DNA of 64,000 bases from Erythrobacter longus (GCF_000715015.1 NZ_JMIW01000003.1:372001-436000), one strand, 5' to 3'; shown: positions 1 to 8,910, numbered from the stretch's first letter. A program made the numbers and translations. The notes: a model not told the origin generated them from the sequence alone.

Positions 1-164
1 CCGTGCTGAGCCGCGGCGGCACGATGGACTACTTTGAAATGTACGAGAATTTCGCAGGCCGTAAGCCTGACGTGAAATACATGCTCGAAGCGCTCGGCCT
101 GACAGGCGGCGGTGACGCCACTGCCAAAGCGCCAAGCGGCGAAGGCGCGGTGGGCGGCTCCTGA
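1..164 (+). CDS. M3 family metallopeptidase (Dcp-like), C-terminal fragment
   Basis: Only the last 53 codons lie in the window; the frame starting at base 3 is open to a TGA at 162-164. The fragment opens with VLSRGGTMDYFEMYENFAGR and continues through a segment of the type KPDVKYMLEALGL. This resembles the C-terminal helix of peptidyl-dipeptidase Dcp and oligopeptidase A (family M3), where a '(I/V)LSRG' turn is followed by a 'F.GR.P....ML...GL' tail. M3 enzymes are zinc peptidases that degrade short peptides. The HExxH zinc site would lie upstream of the window, so activity cannot be judged. The last 16 residues (rich in Gly, Ala and Ser) look like an unstructured tail. An intrinsic terminator follows 20 bases after the stop. 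Confidence 0.7.
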   Translation, partial: VLSRGGTMDYFEMYENFAGRKPDVKYMLEALGLTGGGDATAKAPSGEGAVGGS

Positions 165-183
165 GCCTCTTACCCAGCCGACT

Positions 184-224
184 AAAAAACCCCGCACCGT
201 GGATGCCACAGTGCGGGGTTTTTT
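184..224 (+). terminator. Intrinsic terminator after the M3 peptidase gene
   Basis: CCCCGCAC at 190-197 pairs with GTGCGGGG at 211-218, and the stem continues inward with GTGG/CCAC around an ATG loop. It is preceded by A6 and followed by T6, so it can act in both directions. Confidence 0.9.
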
Positions 225-391
225 GTGCCCATCCTACTTGGGGTGTCCTACAGGGGGTTGGGCAATGTATGAGGGCAGCGATGCTGATGCCTTTTACCTT
301 ACCTTTTTTACCAGTTTTGCGCTTCCACCCGGCCTCAAATCTTTTCTCCCCCTGAACAGTGTGCCAAGTGTGCCAAACAGGAGAGATTTTG

Positions 392-1264
392 ATGACGGAT
401 TACACGCAAATTCTGGTCGACAAGACCGATGGCATCGCCACCATCACATTGAACCGCCCGGAGAAAATGAACGCCTACACCCGCACCATGGGTGAAGAAA
501 TCATGGCAGCGATGGATGACATTGATGCCGATGATGATGTGCGCGCGGTGATCTTTACAGGCGCCGGCGAAAAGGCGTTTTGTGCTGGCGCTGACCTGAC
601 ACCGGAAGGGGGAGGGCACGTCTTCTCTGATCCCACACAGGTCGATGATCTGTCCGATGAACGTGTGCGCGATGGTGGGGGCCTTCTGACGCTTCGCCTG
701 TTTGAGAGTAAAAAGCCCTTGATTGCAGCGTGTAATGGGGTTGCCGTGGGCGTGGGTTCAACCATGCAATTGGCGATGGATATCCGGCTTGCGGCATCCC
801 ATGCGCGTTATGGATTTGTGTTCGCACGCCGCGGGATTGTTCCAGAGGCGGCCTCAAGCTGGTTCCTACCGCGCCTTGTCGGTATCAGCCAGGCTCTGGA
901 GTGGTGCTATTCCGGCCGCGTCTTTGGCGCGGAAGAAGCGAAGGATGGCGGACTTATCCGGTCCATCCATGCGCCCGACGATCTCCTTTTGGATGCAAGA
1001 GCCATTGCGCGCGAGATTGCCGACAACACCTCGGCGGTTTCGGTGTCGATGACCCGGGCGATGATGTGGCGTTTGATGAACGCCGATCACCCCATGGAAG
1101 CGCACAAGATCGACAGCCGGGCAATCTATCGCTTGTCACGCGGGAAAGATGCAAAAGAGGGCATCGCAAGCTTCCTTGAAAAGCGCGAGCCGCAATATCC
1201 CGGCAAGGTCAGCGAGGATTTGCCAGACTTCTACCCGTGGTGGGAGGAACGTCCTTACAAATAG
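392..1264 (+). CDS. Enoyl-CoA hydratase/isomerase (crotonase) family protein
   Basis: A 290-residue protein of the crotonase fold, which handles acyl-CoA thioesters in fatty acid or related catabolism in the cytoplasm. The first oxyanion-hole motif is AFCAGADL (AGADL at 65-69), and the second is NGVAVGVGS at about 115-123. A Glu sits at residue 152 in the segment RGIVPEAASSW, where hydratases carry one of their two catalytic glutamates. The position of the other glutamate appears to be FAR rather than xPE, so classical hydratase chemistry is uncertain and isomerase or another crotonase activity is possible. The ATG at 392 is preceded by AGGAGAG at 379-385; an in-frame ATG at 359 lacks such a site. 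A MarR-type regulator follows on the same strand. The exact substrate cannot be read from the sequence. Confidence 0.85.
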   Translation: MTDYTQILVDKTDGIATITLNRPEKMNAYTRTMGEEIMAAMDDIDADDDVRAVIFTGAGEKAFCAGADLTPEGGGHVFSDPTQVDDLSDERVRDGGGLLTLRLFESKKPLIAACNGVAVGVGSTMQLAMDIRLAASHARYGFVFARRGIVPEAASSWFLPRLVGISQALEWCYSGRVFGAEEAKDGGLIRSIHAPDDLLLDARAIAREIADNTSAVSVSMTRAMMWRLMNADHPMEAHKIDSRAIYRLSRGKDAKEGIASFLEKREPQYPGKVSEDLPDFYPWWEERPYK

Positions 1265-1296
1265 TCGGAATGGCGCGTGGTCTTGAAGAGACACTG

Positions 1297-1310
1297 GTTT
1301 CATGAGAAAC
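1297..1310. promoter_or_regulatory. Candidate operator palindrome upstream of the MarR gene
   Basis: GTTTCATGAGAAAC (GTTTC-ATGA-GAAAC) lies nine bases before the ATG at 1319, and ACTGGTTTC (1293) recurs as ACTGGTTCC (1309). MarR proteins commonly bind such short palindromes at their own promoters. The assignment is inference from position and symmetry. Confidence 0.4.
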
Positions 1311-1318
1311 TGGTTCCC

Positions 1319-1810
1319 ATGACCAAATCACAAGCTTCTCTGGCAACAGACTTTCAGCTCGCCAACTTTCTGCCGTATCAGCTATCCATCGCGTCCAATG
1401 CGGTGAGCGGGCTCATCTCTGAGCGATACCGTGCGCGCTTTGGCCTTAAGGTGACGGAATGGCGGGTCATGGCTGTTCTGGGTGATGCGGGCAGCCACGG
1501 CGGGCAGGTGACACAGCGCGAGCTCACTGAGGCGACCTTGATGGACAAGGTTGCGGTGAACCGGGCCTGCAAAGTGCTCGAGGAACGCGGCCTTATCGCA
1601 AGGGTTGCAAATGAAAGCGATGGCCGCTCGCACCTTTTGGCTCTGACGGGCGAGGGCGAGGCGATCCATAGTGAGGTCATGCCCACCGCAAGGGCGACGG
1701 AGCGGGAACTGTGCGAGGGCTTGGATGAGGCCGAAGAGGCAGCGCTGCGTTCCATGCTCGCCAAGATCCGCGCGCGCGCCGGGATACTTACCCAGCAGAC
1801 CGGAACCTAA
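1319..1810 (+). CDS. MarR family winged helix-turn-helix regulator
   Basis: A 163-residue protein with the MarR layout: an N-terminal helix with YQLSIASNAVSGLISERY, a helix-turn-helix around ELTEATLMDKVAVNRACKVL, and the wing with ARVANESDGRSHLLALTGEG. The wing pattern 'D.R...L.LT..G' is typical of MarR. Such dimers repress genes for stress response, efflux or aromatic/acyl catabolism and release DNA on ligand binding. I chose the ATG at 1319; an in-frame GTG at 1277 would place a symmetrical operator-like sequence (1297-1310) inside the coding region. The gene starts 55 bases after the crotonase gene, so the pair may be one unit in which the regulator senses a related acyl or aromatic compound. 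The ligand is unknown. Confidence 0.85.
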   Translation: MTKSQASLATDFQLANFLPYQLSIASNAVSGLISERYRARFGLKVTEWRVMAVLGDAGSHGGQVTQRELTEATLMDKVAVNRACKVLEERGLIARVANESDGRSHLLALTGEGEAIHSEVMPTARATERELCEGLDEAEEAALRSMLAKIRARAGILTQQTGT

Positions 1811-1857
1811 ATCTGGAACCTAGATTTGGCTCCAAAGCTGGGGGCCTGAAAGCAAAA

Positions 1858-1894
1858 GAGCCGGCGCGTCCGTCAACGCACCGGCTCCTTTTTC
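1858..1894. terminator. Bidirectional terminator between the MarR gene and tadC
   Basis: GAGCCGG (1858-1864) and CCGGCTC (1881-1887) form the stem. CTTTTTC follows on the plus strand and TTTTGCTTT follows on the minus strand, so it can end both converging transcripts. Confidence 0.8.
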
Positions 1895-1908
1895 TGGTTT
1901 GAAGGCGC

Positions 1909-2928
1909 TTAACCTAACGCACCGCCTTCTGGGTTAACCAGAGCATCGCTGATCGAGCAGGCCGCAGGGCCAAGGATCACGATGAACAGCACCGGCAGAA
2001 TGAACATGATCAATGGAATGGTCATGATCGCAGGCAGTCGGGCTGCCTTCTCTTCAGCCCGCATCATCCGCTCGTTCCGGAATTCAGCAGACAGAACACG
2101 CAAGGCCGAGGCAAGCGGGGTACCATAACGTTCGGTTTGAACCATGGTGGTCACAACACCCTTAACCGCTTCGAGATTGACCCGGTAGGCAAGGTTGTTG
2201 AACGCCATCTTACGCTCGTTCAGGAAAGACAGCTCAATCGCGGTAAGAGCAAATTCATCGCCCAGTTCCGGATAGGCACGGCCCAATTCCTTTGCGACGC
2301 GGTTGAATGCAGCGTCCACGGTAAGACCGGCTTCTGCGCAAATGACGAGCAGATCGAGCGCGTCCGGAAGACCCTTTTGGATTTCAAGCGTACGTTTCTT
2401 GGCAAGGTTCGAGAGATAAATCTCGGGCCCTTTGTAGCCAAGGAACACAAGTGCACCAAAAGCCATCACCTTCTTCATGGAGCCATCGCCCCAAGCGAAA
2501 TAATCGATCCAGTAGAAGAGGAAGAAACCGATGAGGCCAAAAATGATCGGCAAGATTGCGCGAAGGCCGATGACGATCACCGCAAGCTCTTTGTTGCGAA
2601 TGCCTGCGTGAGCAAGCTTTTGCTGCACAGCCTCGATCTGGCTCTGCTCGAGCACGTTCAATTTGCCCAGGCTGTCCTTCACCTTGTCGGTGGTGTCAGT
2701 CCGGCGAACAAGGCTGGCGCGCTTGCGCGAACCGCCGGTTACAATGCCAGCTTTGAGTTCGTCGCGGCGTTCTTCGAGCGCTTTCACGCGTTTAGCCATC
2801 GGGTCTTTGATTGTGACGGCGGCATAGATTGCCAATATCACGGCAAAGGCGGCTAATCCTGCGAGAATGCTTCCCACGAGGATGACGTCAAAGCCAAGAA
2901 GCGTTGGTCCGGCTGGTTGATCAAGCAT
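1909..2928 (-). CDS. tadC: Tad pilus inner-membrane platform protein TadC
   Basis: A 339-residue type II secretion system F-family protein. In Tad systems TadB and TadC form the inner-membrane platform on which the motor ATPase acts to polymerise or retract Flp pili. There is an N-terminal membrane segment at about 12-35, a charged cytoplasmic stretch, a hydrophobic pair near the middle, the T2SSF segment beginning KGLPDALDLLVICAEAGLTV, and two C-terminal membrane segments ending in a PACSISDALVNPEGG tail. The ATG at 2928 follows GGGAGGG with nine bases between; a TTG two codons earlier is less likely. It starts 18 bases after the tadB stop and is the last gene of the locus. No tadD/tadG-type genes follow, and the next feature is a terminator. 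Confidence 0.9.
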   Translation of the reverse strand: MLDQPAGPTLLGFDVILVGSILAGLAAFAVILAIYAAVTIKDPMAKRVKALEERRDELKAGIVTGGSRKRASLVRRTDTTDKVKDSLGKLNVLEQSQIEAVQQKLAHAGIRNKELAVIVIGLRAILPIIFGLIGFFLFYWIDYFAWGDGSMKKVMAFGALVFLGYKGPEIYLSNLAKKRTLEIQKGLPDALDLLVICAEAGLTVDAAFNRVAKELGRAYPELGDEFALTAIELSFLNERKMAFNNLAYRVNLEAVKGVVTTMVQTERYGTPLASALRVLSAEFRNERMMRAEEKAARLPAIMTIPLIMFILPVLFIVILGPAACSISDALVNPEGGALG

Positions 2929-2946
2929 AGTCAAGTCCCTCCCGGA

Positions 2947-3918
2947 TCAAATCTCGAAGCTGACCATTTTGGCCATGATAAAGGCACCGATGCTCATCCA
3001 GATGAGCCCTCCGAGGCCGGCGATAATAAGGCGATCATCGACGAAGAATTGGCCCAGATAATCAGGGTTGATCCAATAGATCATGCCAAAGACGATGAAG
3101 GGCAAAGAACCCACGATGTAGGCGGAAGCTTTTGATTCGGAGCTCATCGCCCTGATCTTCAGCTTCATTTGTGAACGCTTGCGCAGCACGTCGGCAAGGT
3201 TCGACAAAGTTTCAGCAAGGTTACCACCGGTCTCGCGCTGGATCGCAAGCGTGATGGTGAAGAAGTTGAACTCAGGAATGCCCAGCTTGTCGCCAGTTTC
3301 CTGAAGCGAATCTTCCATCGTCTTACCGATTTTGATGCGCTCTACGACGCTTTTGAATTCGAGGCCGACAGGGCCGGGGACTTCTTCGGCGACAACCTGG
3401 AGCGTTTCAGCCACTGGAAGACCTGAGCGCAGACCGCGCACTAGCAATTCGATGCCGTCGGGGAATTTTGAAACAAAGTCGTTGGTCCGTTTCTTGATGA
3501 AGAATCCCACAACAAGGTGCGGCAGCCCGCAGCCGATCACAGCCCCGACGCCGAGCGCCAAGAGGGGGGCGCCGCTTTGCAGGAACACGATGACCGCAAC
3601 ACCAATGGTAAGGCCAAGCGATGCATAGATGTACTGAGACAAAGTCCAGCCTTTGCCAGTACGATCAAGCCGCATTTCCAAGGCTTCGGTGCGTGATCCA
3701 GAACCGGCAACTTTGTGTGTTTTAGGCTTGCGCGCCGCAATCGCTTTCTTGAGCTGCGATTCCACTTTGGAATCGGTGCTATCGGAATGCCGAAAGCGCA
3801 GCGCATCGATGCGGCGCTTTTGCGATTTGCCAACGTTCGGGCCGGTCAACAGCAGGTAGCCGCCAACGATCACCAGAAAGATCACCACTGTGATCAGCAG
3901 GGTTTGCAGTATGTCCAT
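2947..3918 (-). CDS. tadB: Tad pilus inner-membrane platform protein TadB
   Basis: A 323-residue T2SSF-domain protein, partner of TadC in the pilus platform. It starts with a membrane helix at about 5-25 and has further helices around residues 95-145 (two close together) and near 270-320. The T2SSF core is recognised by FPDGIELLVRGLRSGLPVAE and by ETGGNLAETLSNLADVLRKR, the usual 'P..l..l...l.aG' and 'TGG.L...L..la' motifs. AGGAAAA lies nine bases before the ATG. In most Tad loci the motor ATPase gene cpaF/tadA sits directly upstream of tadB; here the 152 bases between tadB and cpaE contain no such gene. The protein looks complete. Confidence 0.9.
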   Translation of the reverse strand: MDILQTLLITVVIFLVIVGGYLLLTGPNVGKSQKRRIDALRFRHSDSTDSKVESQLKKAIAARKPKTHKVAGSGSRTEALEMRLDRTGKGWTLSQYIYASLGLTIGVAVIVFLQSGAPLLALGVGAVIGCGLPHLVVGFFIKKRTNDFVSKFPDGIELLVRGLRSGLPVAETLQVVAEEVPGPVGLEFKSVVERIKIGKTMEDSLQETGDKLGIPEFNFFTITLAIQRETGGNLAETLSNLADVLRKRSQMKLKIRAMSSESKASAYIVGSLPFIVFGMIYWINPDYLGQFFVDDRLIIAGLGGLIWMSIGAFIMAKMVSFEI

Positions 3919-3967
3919 CTTGGTTTTTTCCTGCTCGTTCTCGTTGCTTTGCTCGCGCCCACCGTTC

Positions 3968-3991
3968 GAAAAGAACTACCCGCAAACGGGT
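3968..3991 (-). terminator. Weak terminator or attenuator between cpaE and tadB
   Basis: On the minus strand ACCCGTTTGCGGGT (3991-3978) forms a 5-bp stem with a TTTG loop, followed by AGTTCTTTTC. It lies in the 152-base gap where cpaF is usually found. It could lower tadBC expression relative to cpaA-E. The stem is short, so confidence is low. Confidence 0.35.
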
Positions 3992-4070
3992 CGCGCGATG
4001 TGCTAACCTTCTCTCCCGGTAGGCCAGAGCGAGGAGTTTCCCTTCGCCGCTGGCACCGCCGGGAATTCGT

Positions 4071-5357
4071 TTATTCAGCTGGCTCTGCGTCTGCCTTGCT
4101 CTTGTCTTTCTTTGCCAAGAGCGATTTCAGATCGAACCCGCCAAGAAGCGATTTTTTCTCTTCGGTAATCGAGGCCAAATCATCTTCGCTTGCGCCCATA
4201 ATGCGCTCAGCGATCTGTTTGATGGTCGCGGTTGCCTTCGAGTTCTTGTTCGCTTCGGTGAATACCTGACCCAGTTTGGCAGCGTTTGACGCGGCCTTGA
4301 TGTCGTACGGAATTGCAAAGTCGATCTTGCGCTCGATTGAAGCTTCAAAATCTGCCTTGCTGATTTCGGCGACACCGGACTGGTGCTTGTTCACGACGAC
4401 CATCGGATGGGCGTGCGCTGCATTGGTTTTCAGCCACGACAAAATCCGAATGGTGTCGCGGGCCGAGGCGAGGGTGAGCTCGCACGTCAGCAGGACCAGG
4501 TTCACATCAGCCAGCAAATGCGGGAAGTTGATCAGCATATTGCGAGGCAGATCAATCACCGTCATTTCAAACGCTTGTCGGAACTCTTCCTCGAGCTGCA
4601 CAAAGGCAGCGCCATCGGTCATCAACGGTTGGCTGATGGGAGCCTCGGCTGAAAGGATCGACAAATTGTCATTGGCACGGATCATGGCGCGTTCAATGAA
4701 CAGGCCGTCAATCCGGCTTGGATTGTCGATCGCGTCGGTCAGCCCGCGGCCAGGTTCAAGATCAAGCGCAAGCGCGCCCGTACCAAAGTGTACATCGAGA
4801 TCCAGCAGAGCGGTCGGTGCGCTGTGTTGGTCGCTGAAGAGCCACGCAAGCGAGGTCGCAATCGTCGAAGCGCCAACGCCCCCACGAGTGCCCACAACCG
4901 CGGTTGAGATGTGGCGTTTGATCCCTTCTGCATCTCCACCCTTAGGCGAGGTGAAGACCGCAAGCGCGCCATTGAGCGCATCATGCACGGCCTGCGCATT
5001 GAGTGGCTTAAGAAGATAGTCGTGGATCCCGCTTGAAAGCAGGTCGCGGTAAAGGCGCACGTCATTGACTTGGCCAATCGCGATCACAACCGTGCCCGGC
5101 TCACACACTTCAGCCAATGCGTTGATGTCATTCAACGGGTCACCGCTTTCCGACAGATCGACCACCAAAATGGCAGGACTTGCACTGACAGACAAAGATT
5201 GGACTGCATTGCGCAGGCCACCTTTGTTGCACTTCTCAGGCGGCCAGCCCATTTCAATCACGACGGGGCGCAGCACGTCGAGCGCTGCATCGTCGCAAAT
5301 GTAAGCGGCAAAAGGATCACGATTGCCGGGGATGCCGGATTTCCATGGAGCGTTCAT
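4071..5357 (-). CDS. cpaE: Tad pilus assembly/localisation protein CpaE (TadZ-like)
   Basis: A 428-residue protein with an N-terminal atypical receiver-like domain (about 15-130, ending SSGIHDYLLKPLNAQAVHDA) and a C-terminal MinD/ParA-type ATPase domain. CpaE/TadZ places the pilus machine in the cell. The nucleotide loop reads GTRGGVGASTIATSL: the usual KGGVGK(S/T) has become RGGVGAS, so the P-loop lysine is replaced by alanine. Deviant loops are common in this family, and ATP hydrolysis may be weak or absent. LLDLDVHFG is the Walker A' / switch segment. The start is clear: GGAGGTAACTGATCA precedes the ATG and overlaps the end of cpaD, three bases away. The C-terminus is lysine-rich and probably disordered. 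Confidence 0.9.
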   Translation of the reverse strand: MNAPWKSGIPGNRDPFAAYICDDAALDVLRPVVIEMGWPPEKCNKGGLRNAVQSLSVSASPAILVVDLSESGDPLNDINALAEVCEPGTVVIAIGQVNDVRLYRDLLSSGIHDYLLKPLNAQAVHDALNGALAVFTSPKGGDAEGIKRHISTAVVGTRGGVGASTIATSLAWLFSDQHSAPTALLDLDVHFGTGALALDLEPGRGLTDAIDNPSRIDGLFIERAMIRANDNLSILSAEAPISQPLMTDGAAFVQLEEEFRQAFEMTVIDLPRNMLINFPHLLADVNLVLLTCELTLASARDTIRILSWLKTNAAHAHPMVVVNKHQSGVAEISKADFEASIERKIDFAIPYDIKAASNAAKLGQVFTEANKNSKATATIKQIAERIMGASEDDLASITEEKKSLLGGFDLKSLLAKKDKSKADAEPAE

Positions 5358-5360
5358 TGA

Positions 5361-6023
5361 TCAGTTACCTCCGCCTTGGGCTTGATTTGCTTGTTGGAGA
5401 CCGCCTGCACCGGTTGGTGCAGCTTCGCGGAATGTCTCGATCGCTTTGGTACCGGTTGCAATCACAGTCTCACCTGTTCCTGATTGACCTTCGAGAAGGT
5501 CTTCAGGGTTAGCGACCATCGCCGCCAGATTGCTGTTCACCGCGCAGCCGTAATTCTTGCTGGTCTCGTTCCTGTAATTGCCGTCGTAACGGCCTTCCCA
5601 GTTCGGACATCCTGGGACTGTGGCGGAAGAGCGCGTGATAACCACGCGCGCCTGTCCAGCGCCCAAGAGGCCCGAAGTTGTCGGGGCAACGCCTTCGACA
5701 ATTAGACCGTAGCGACCTGCCAACTGGTTCACTGCATCAGCAACCGCTGGATTTGACGAAGGATCTTCGATGGTGACGCGGTCACCATAACGCAGGTCCA
5801 TCGTTTCAAACCAACCATTGACGCGTTGTTGTTCGCTGATCGAAAGGCCAGAGCGGTCTGTGTCGACATCAAGGGTGAAGTTGGTGCGCTCGACCACCGG
5901 TTGATTAACCGAGTAAAGCGAGGTGTTGGTTTCTGTAAGCGGGCCACTGCTGCATCCAGCAAGACCGACGCCTAAAGCCAGGGCGATCGCGCCCATCAGC
6001 TTGTTATTGTGTGCATTCTTCAT
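5361..6023 (-). CDS. cpaD: Tad pilus assembly lipoprotein CpaD
   Basis: A 220-residue CpaD-family lipoprotein, thought to help the CpaC secretin form or stabilise its outer-membrane channel. The signal peptide ends in the lipobox LAGC with Cys24, followed by SSGP. The body has the CpaD pattern: a Tyr/Thr-rich segment, 'GLSISEQQRVNGWFETM', a central Arg/Gly segment (AGQARVVITRSSATVPGCP), and NYGCAVNSNLAAMVANPEDL near the C-terminus, whose cysteines are typical. A GTG lies one codon before the ATG at 6023; I prefer the ATG. It sits between cpaC (24 bases away) and cpaE (3 bases), so the genes are co-transcribed. Confidence 0.88.
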   Translation of the reverse strand: MKNAHNNKLMGAIALALGVGLAGCSSGPLTETNTSLYSVNQPVVERTNFTLDVDTDRSGLSISEQQRVNGWFETMDLRYGDRVTIEDPSSNPAVADAVNQLAGRYGLIVEGVAPTTSGLLGAGQARVVITRSSATVPGCPNWEGRYDGNYRNETSKNYGCAVNSNLAAMVANPEDLLEGQSGTGETVIATGTKAIETFREAAPTGAGGLQQANQAQGGGN

Positions 6024-6047
6024 CACGGTAACCTTTTTGCTGAGGGC

Positions 6048-7769
6048 TTAGAGGCTGAAGCCGGGCGCAGGAGCGTCCGCTCCGTCACGCTTGCGGTCTC
6101 GGCTGCTATCGGCGCGGCGGTCCTGCTTGCCATTGCGCGAAGGCACGATGGCAGCTGGATCTACAGCGCTCACTTCAGGGTTAGGGGCGTCAGGCTCCGA
6201 AGCGGTCGGGCCAGGACGGCGCTCACCGCTTACACTGCCGCTTTCACGGTAGAGAAGCATCTGCTCCAATTCGCTCGCAGCGCGGAAGCCATCGGTTGGA
6301 TAGACGATCTCACGTTCGTTGACTGGCTTGACCAGATATGGCGTCACAACGATCACAAGCTCGGTTTCGCCGCGACGGAAAGAGCGCGAGCGGAACAGAT
6401 TGCCAAGGATCGGAACGTCGCCAAGGCCAGGTGCCTTATCCAGCGAGTTTTGCGCATTGTTGCTGAGCAGGCCAGCAATCATGAAGCTTTCGCCAGAACC
6501 CAGCTCAACCGTCGTTTCAGTGCGGCGGATTGTAAGGGCAGGGACCTGGAAGCCGTTCAATGTCACCGCGCCTTGCGATGAAAGTTCGGAAACTTCCGGG
6601 CGGACGCGGATCGAAATCCGGCCATTGGAAAGAACGGTTGGCGTATAGGAAAGGCTAACACCAAAGTCGCGATATTCAATTGCGACGTTGCCCAGGCCTT
6701 GGGAAATCGGAATTGGGAACTCACCGCCTGCAAGGAAGGTTGCAGTCTCACCCGAAAGCGCAGTCAAATTCGGCTGCGAAATCGTGGTGATGAGGCCCAT
6801 GCGCTCTGACAGGTCCATCGCGCCAAGCACATCAAGACCGAACAGTTGAGCCAGACCACCAATGGTCGTGCCGGAACCTGCGTTGGTGCCGATCGCGCTC
6901 CCTGCGATTTCGTCAATCAGAGGAACACCGTCATCATCGGTTACGATATTGCCTGCAATGTCGCGTACAAAACGCTGTCCGGTCACTGCGCCGGCACCTG
7001 GGCCAACGCTCAGTGGACCGCCGGTGTTAAACCCAGATTCACCAACAAGGTTGCGACCTGTACCAAAACCGCCACGGAAACCGCCTTGCGCGCCGTCAAT
7101 CGTGGTGACGTTACCGCCGATCTCGCGAACGAGACTGCGGCTGACTTCGGCAAACTTGACTTGCAGATTGACCTGCAGCGGGGTCGCCGTTTTCAGGCGA
7201 GTGATGACATTGGTGCCATCGCCGAGGAAAGCAGCTACGAGACGTTCGGCTTCTGCCGCGTCTTCAGGGGCTTTCACCGTGCCTGTCAAAAGCACTGTAT
7301 TGGTGCCCATCGTCGCAACATTCACATTGGCTTCTGGCATCGCAAGGGCGAGCATCTGGTCGATGCTACCGATGTTGTTGCCGACCCGGATGTTGGCTGA
7401 GAAGATCACATCGCCGCGAGCATTGCTGGCGTAGATTGTGGTCTCACCGCCTGCTTTGCCGAAGACATAAAGCTGGCGCTGCGATTTGATCTGTACGTCA
7501 GCAACATTATCGTTGGCCACAAAGACATCGGTCATTGCACCTGGCACAGCGATCAATTCACCGCGGCCGATGGAAAGCACGATTTCTGAATTCGGGCTAA
7601 CGACTTGCTGCGCTGTTGCTGATCCGGTTGGCATCGCTACCATCGGCAGCATTGCAATCCCGGCGAGCAGAGCTCTGCTAAGAAATTTGGCTTTCATCTT
7701 TGGGGCCCCTCTGGATTCCCGTTTGGCTGGAGTTGCCAAGTGGATGTTCGGTTTGGTGTAGGCTCGCAT
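6048..7769 (-). CDS. cpaC: Tad/Flp pilus outer-membrane secretin CpaC (RcpA)
   Basis: A secretin of 573 residues from the ATG at 7769, or 549 from the ATG at 7697. The 7769 start has GAGGA nine bases before it and lies 25 bases after cpaB; the 7697 start puts the signal peptide ([12 protein letters not shown]...ATAQQ) directly at the N-terminus. The order is signal peptide, pilus N-terminal domain ([18 protein letters not shown]), a BON-like segment ([17 protein letters not shown]), and the C-terminal secretin domain with '[16 protein letters not shown]' and '[12 protein letters not shown]'. It forms the multimeric pore through which the Flp pilus leaves the cell. A glycine-rich insert of about 75 residues precedes the pore domain. 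The C-terminal tail is Arg/Asp-rich. Confidence 0.92.
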   Translation of the reverse strand: MRAYTKPNIHLATPAKRESRGAPKMKAKFLSRALLAGIAMLPMVAMPTGSATAQQVVSPNSEIVLSIGRGELIAVPGAMTDVFVANDNVADVQIKSQRQLYVFGKAGGETTIYASNARGDVIFSANIRVGNNIGSIDQMLALAMPEANVNVATMGTNTVLLTGTVKAPEDAAEAERLVAAFLGDGTNVITRLKTATPLQVNLQVKFAEVSRSLVREIGGNVTTIDGAQGGFRGGFGTGRNLVGESGFNTGGPLSVGPGAGAVTGQRFVRDIAGNIVTDDDGVPLIDEIAGSAIGTNAGSGTTIGGLAQLFGLDVLGAMDLSERMGLITTISQPNLTALSGETATFLAGGEFPIPISQGLGNVAIEYRDFGVSLSYTPTVLSNGRISIRVRPEVSELSSQGAVTLNGFQVPALTIRRTETTVELGSGESFMIAGLLSNNAQNSLDKAPGLGDVPILGNLFRSRSFRRGETELVIVVTPYLVKPVNEREIVYPTDGFRAASELEQMLLYRESGSVSGERRPGPTASEPDAPNPEVSAVDPAAIVPSRNGKQDRRADSSRDRKRDGADAPAPGFSL

Positions 7770-7794
7770 GGCTATTTGTCCTCTTTCGAGCCCG

Positions 7795-8910
7795 TTACCG
7801 GATTGTGCTAAGCGCGGACGGAACGGTTTGCCCCGCTTGGCCAACGCCTTGACTAACGCTGTTGTTAAAGTTGCCGGTTGCCGCGGTGATTGAACCGCTC
7901 ACTGGCACCTCTGTGGTTGCTTTACCCCGTGTCACGCGGACCGACGGGCCTTGGTAGACAGGCGCGCCATTGACCTTTGCAGAAACGCCAGGTGCAGCAG
8001 GCGTGCGTGCAGCAACACTGCTACGCCCACCATCGTCTTGCGGTGGCACTGACTTACGCTGGAAGCGTGAAACGTCGCCGCCGGTCTGGAAAGTTGACTT
8101 GCCTTCGACAGGGCGACCCATTGCAGTGCGCAAGAAACGCTCTTCTTCTTCAGGTGTCGCATCGGCTGGGATTTCAATCTCACCCGAAGCAATCGCACGC
8201 TCCAGTTCAGCCTGATTGTCTGAAATCGAACGCAGAACCAAAGTGAGTTCGCCAATCGTTTGCGCAACGGCAACCTTCTCAGCAATCTTCGGAGTGACTT
8301 CGAGTGTTACGGTACGGAACGCACGAACGAGGGTCTTACCTTCTTGGTCAGTCACTTGTTCGGTTGTTTGGTCGGTCGCAAGGACGCGCAGGTTACGAAG
8401 CACGGTTTCTGCTGCCTGAAGCGCGCGGCCTTCGCCTTTAACGCTTTGGGTCAATACCATGTCAACGCGGTCGCCAGGGAATACAAAGCCAGCGACGCCG
8501 GTCTTGGCAGACACCGGAACAGTCACGGCGCGCATGCCTGGGCCAAGCGCTGCAGCAAGGAACCCACGGTCGCCTGGGCGAACGAGCGAGCCATGCGTAA
8601 CCGGCTCACCTGCCGTAACAGGGAAGCGCACAACAGTACCCAAAAGTTGGCTCATGTCGGAATTGCCTTCAATAAAGTAGGCATCCTGGACCAGTTCTTC
8701 GGGCCATTGCTGATAGCCCATGGCATCAGCGGTGATGATCGTGCCTGCAGGCAGTGCGCGGTTTGCAACAAGAACCTTGGGTCCTGTTGGCTCAGCTTGT
8801 GCCTCTGCAGCCGGAGCTGCGTCGCCTGCAAACATACTGCGTGCAAGGAAGGCGCTGCCAATCGCGACAACGAGTGCACCAAGCAGCAGAACCAGTTTCT
8901 TCCTATCCAT
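7795..8910 (-). CDS. cpaB: Flp pilus assembly protein CpaB (RcpC)
   Basis: A 371-residue CpaB-family protein: one N-terminal membrane anchor ([20 protein letters not shown]), then an SAF domain recognised by '[19 protein letters not shown]' and the RcpC domain with '[28 protein letters not shown]'. It lies in the periplasm and is needed for pilus assembly, probably as a link between the inner-membrane platform and the secretin. GAAGGGGG lies about 10 bases before the ATG at 8910; an earlier in-frame GTG start is not needed. The last 110 residues are low-complexity, rich in Ser, Gly and Val, as in other alphaproteobacterial CpaB proteins. Confidence 0.9.
   Translation of the reverse strand: MDRKKLVLLLGALVVAIGSAFLARSMFAGDAAPAAEAQAEPTGPKVLVANRALPAGTIITADAMGYQQWPEELVQDAYFIEGNSDMSQLLGTVVRFPVTAGEPVTHGSLVRPGDRGFLAAALGPGMRAVTVPVSAKTGVAGFVFPGDRVDMVLTQSVKGEGRALQAAETVLRNLRVLATDQTTEQVTDQEGKTLVRAFRTVTLEVTPKIAEKVAVAQTIGELTLVLRSISDNQAELERAIASGEIEIPADATPEEEERFLRTAMGRPVEGKSTFQTGGDVSRFQRKSVPPQDDGGRSSVAARTPAAPGVSAKVNGAPVYQGPSVRVTRGKATTEVPVSGSITAATGNFNNSVSQGVGQAGQTVPSALSTIR

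Noticed and set aside
2137..2856. Long plus-strand open frame opposite tadC
   Set aside because: It is antisense to a clear T2SSF gene, has no recognisable domain and has the composition expected of the complementary strand of a GC-rich gene.
3919..4070. Possible decayed cpaF between cpaE and tadB
   Set aside because: All three minus-strand frames were read; none shows Walker, Asp-box or His-box elements of secretion ATPases.
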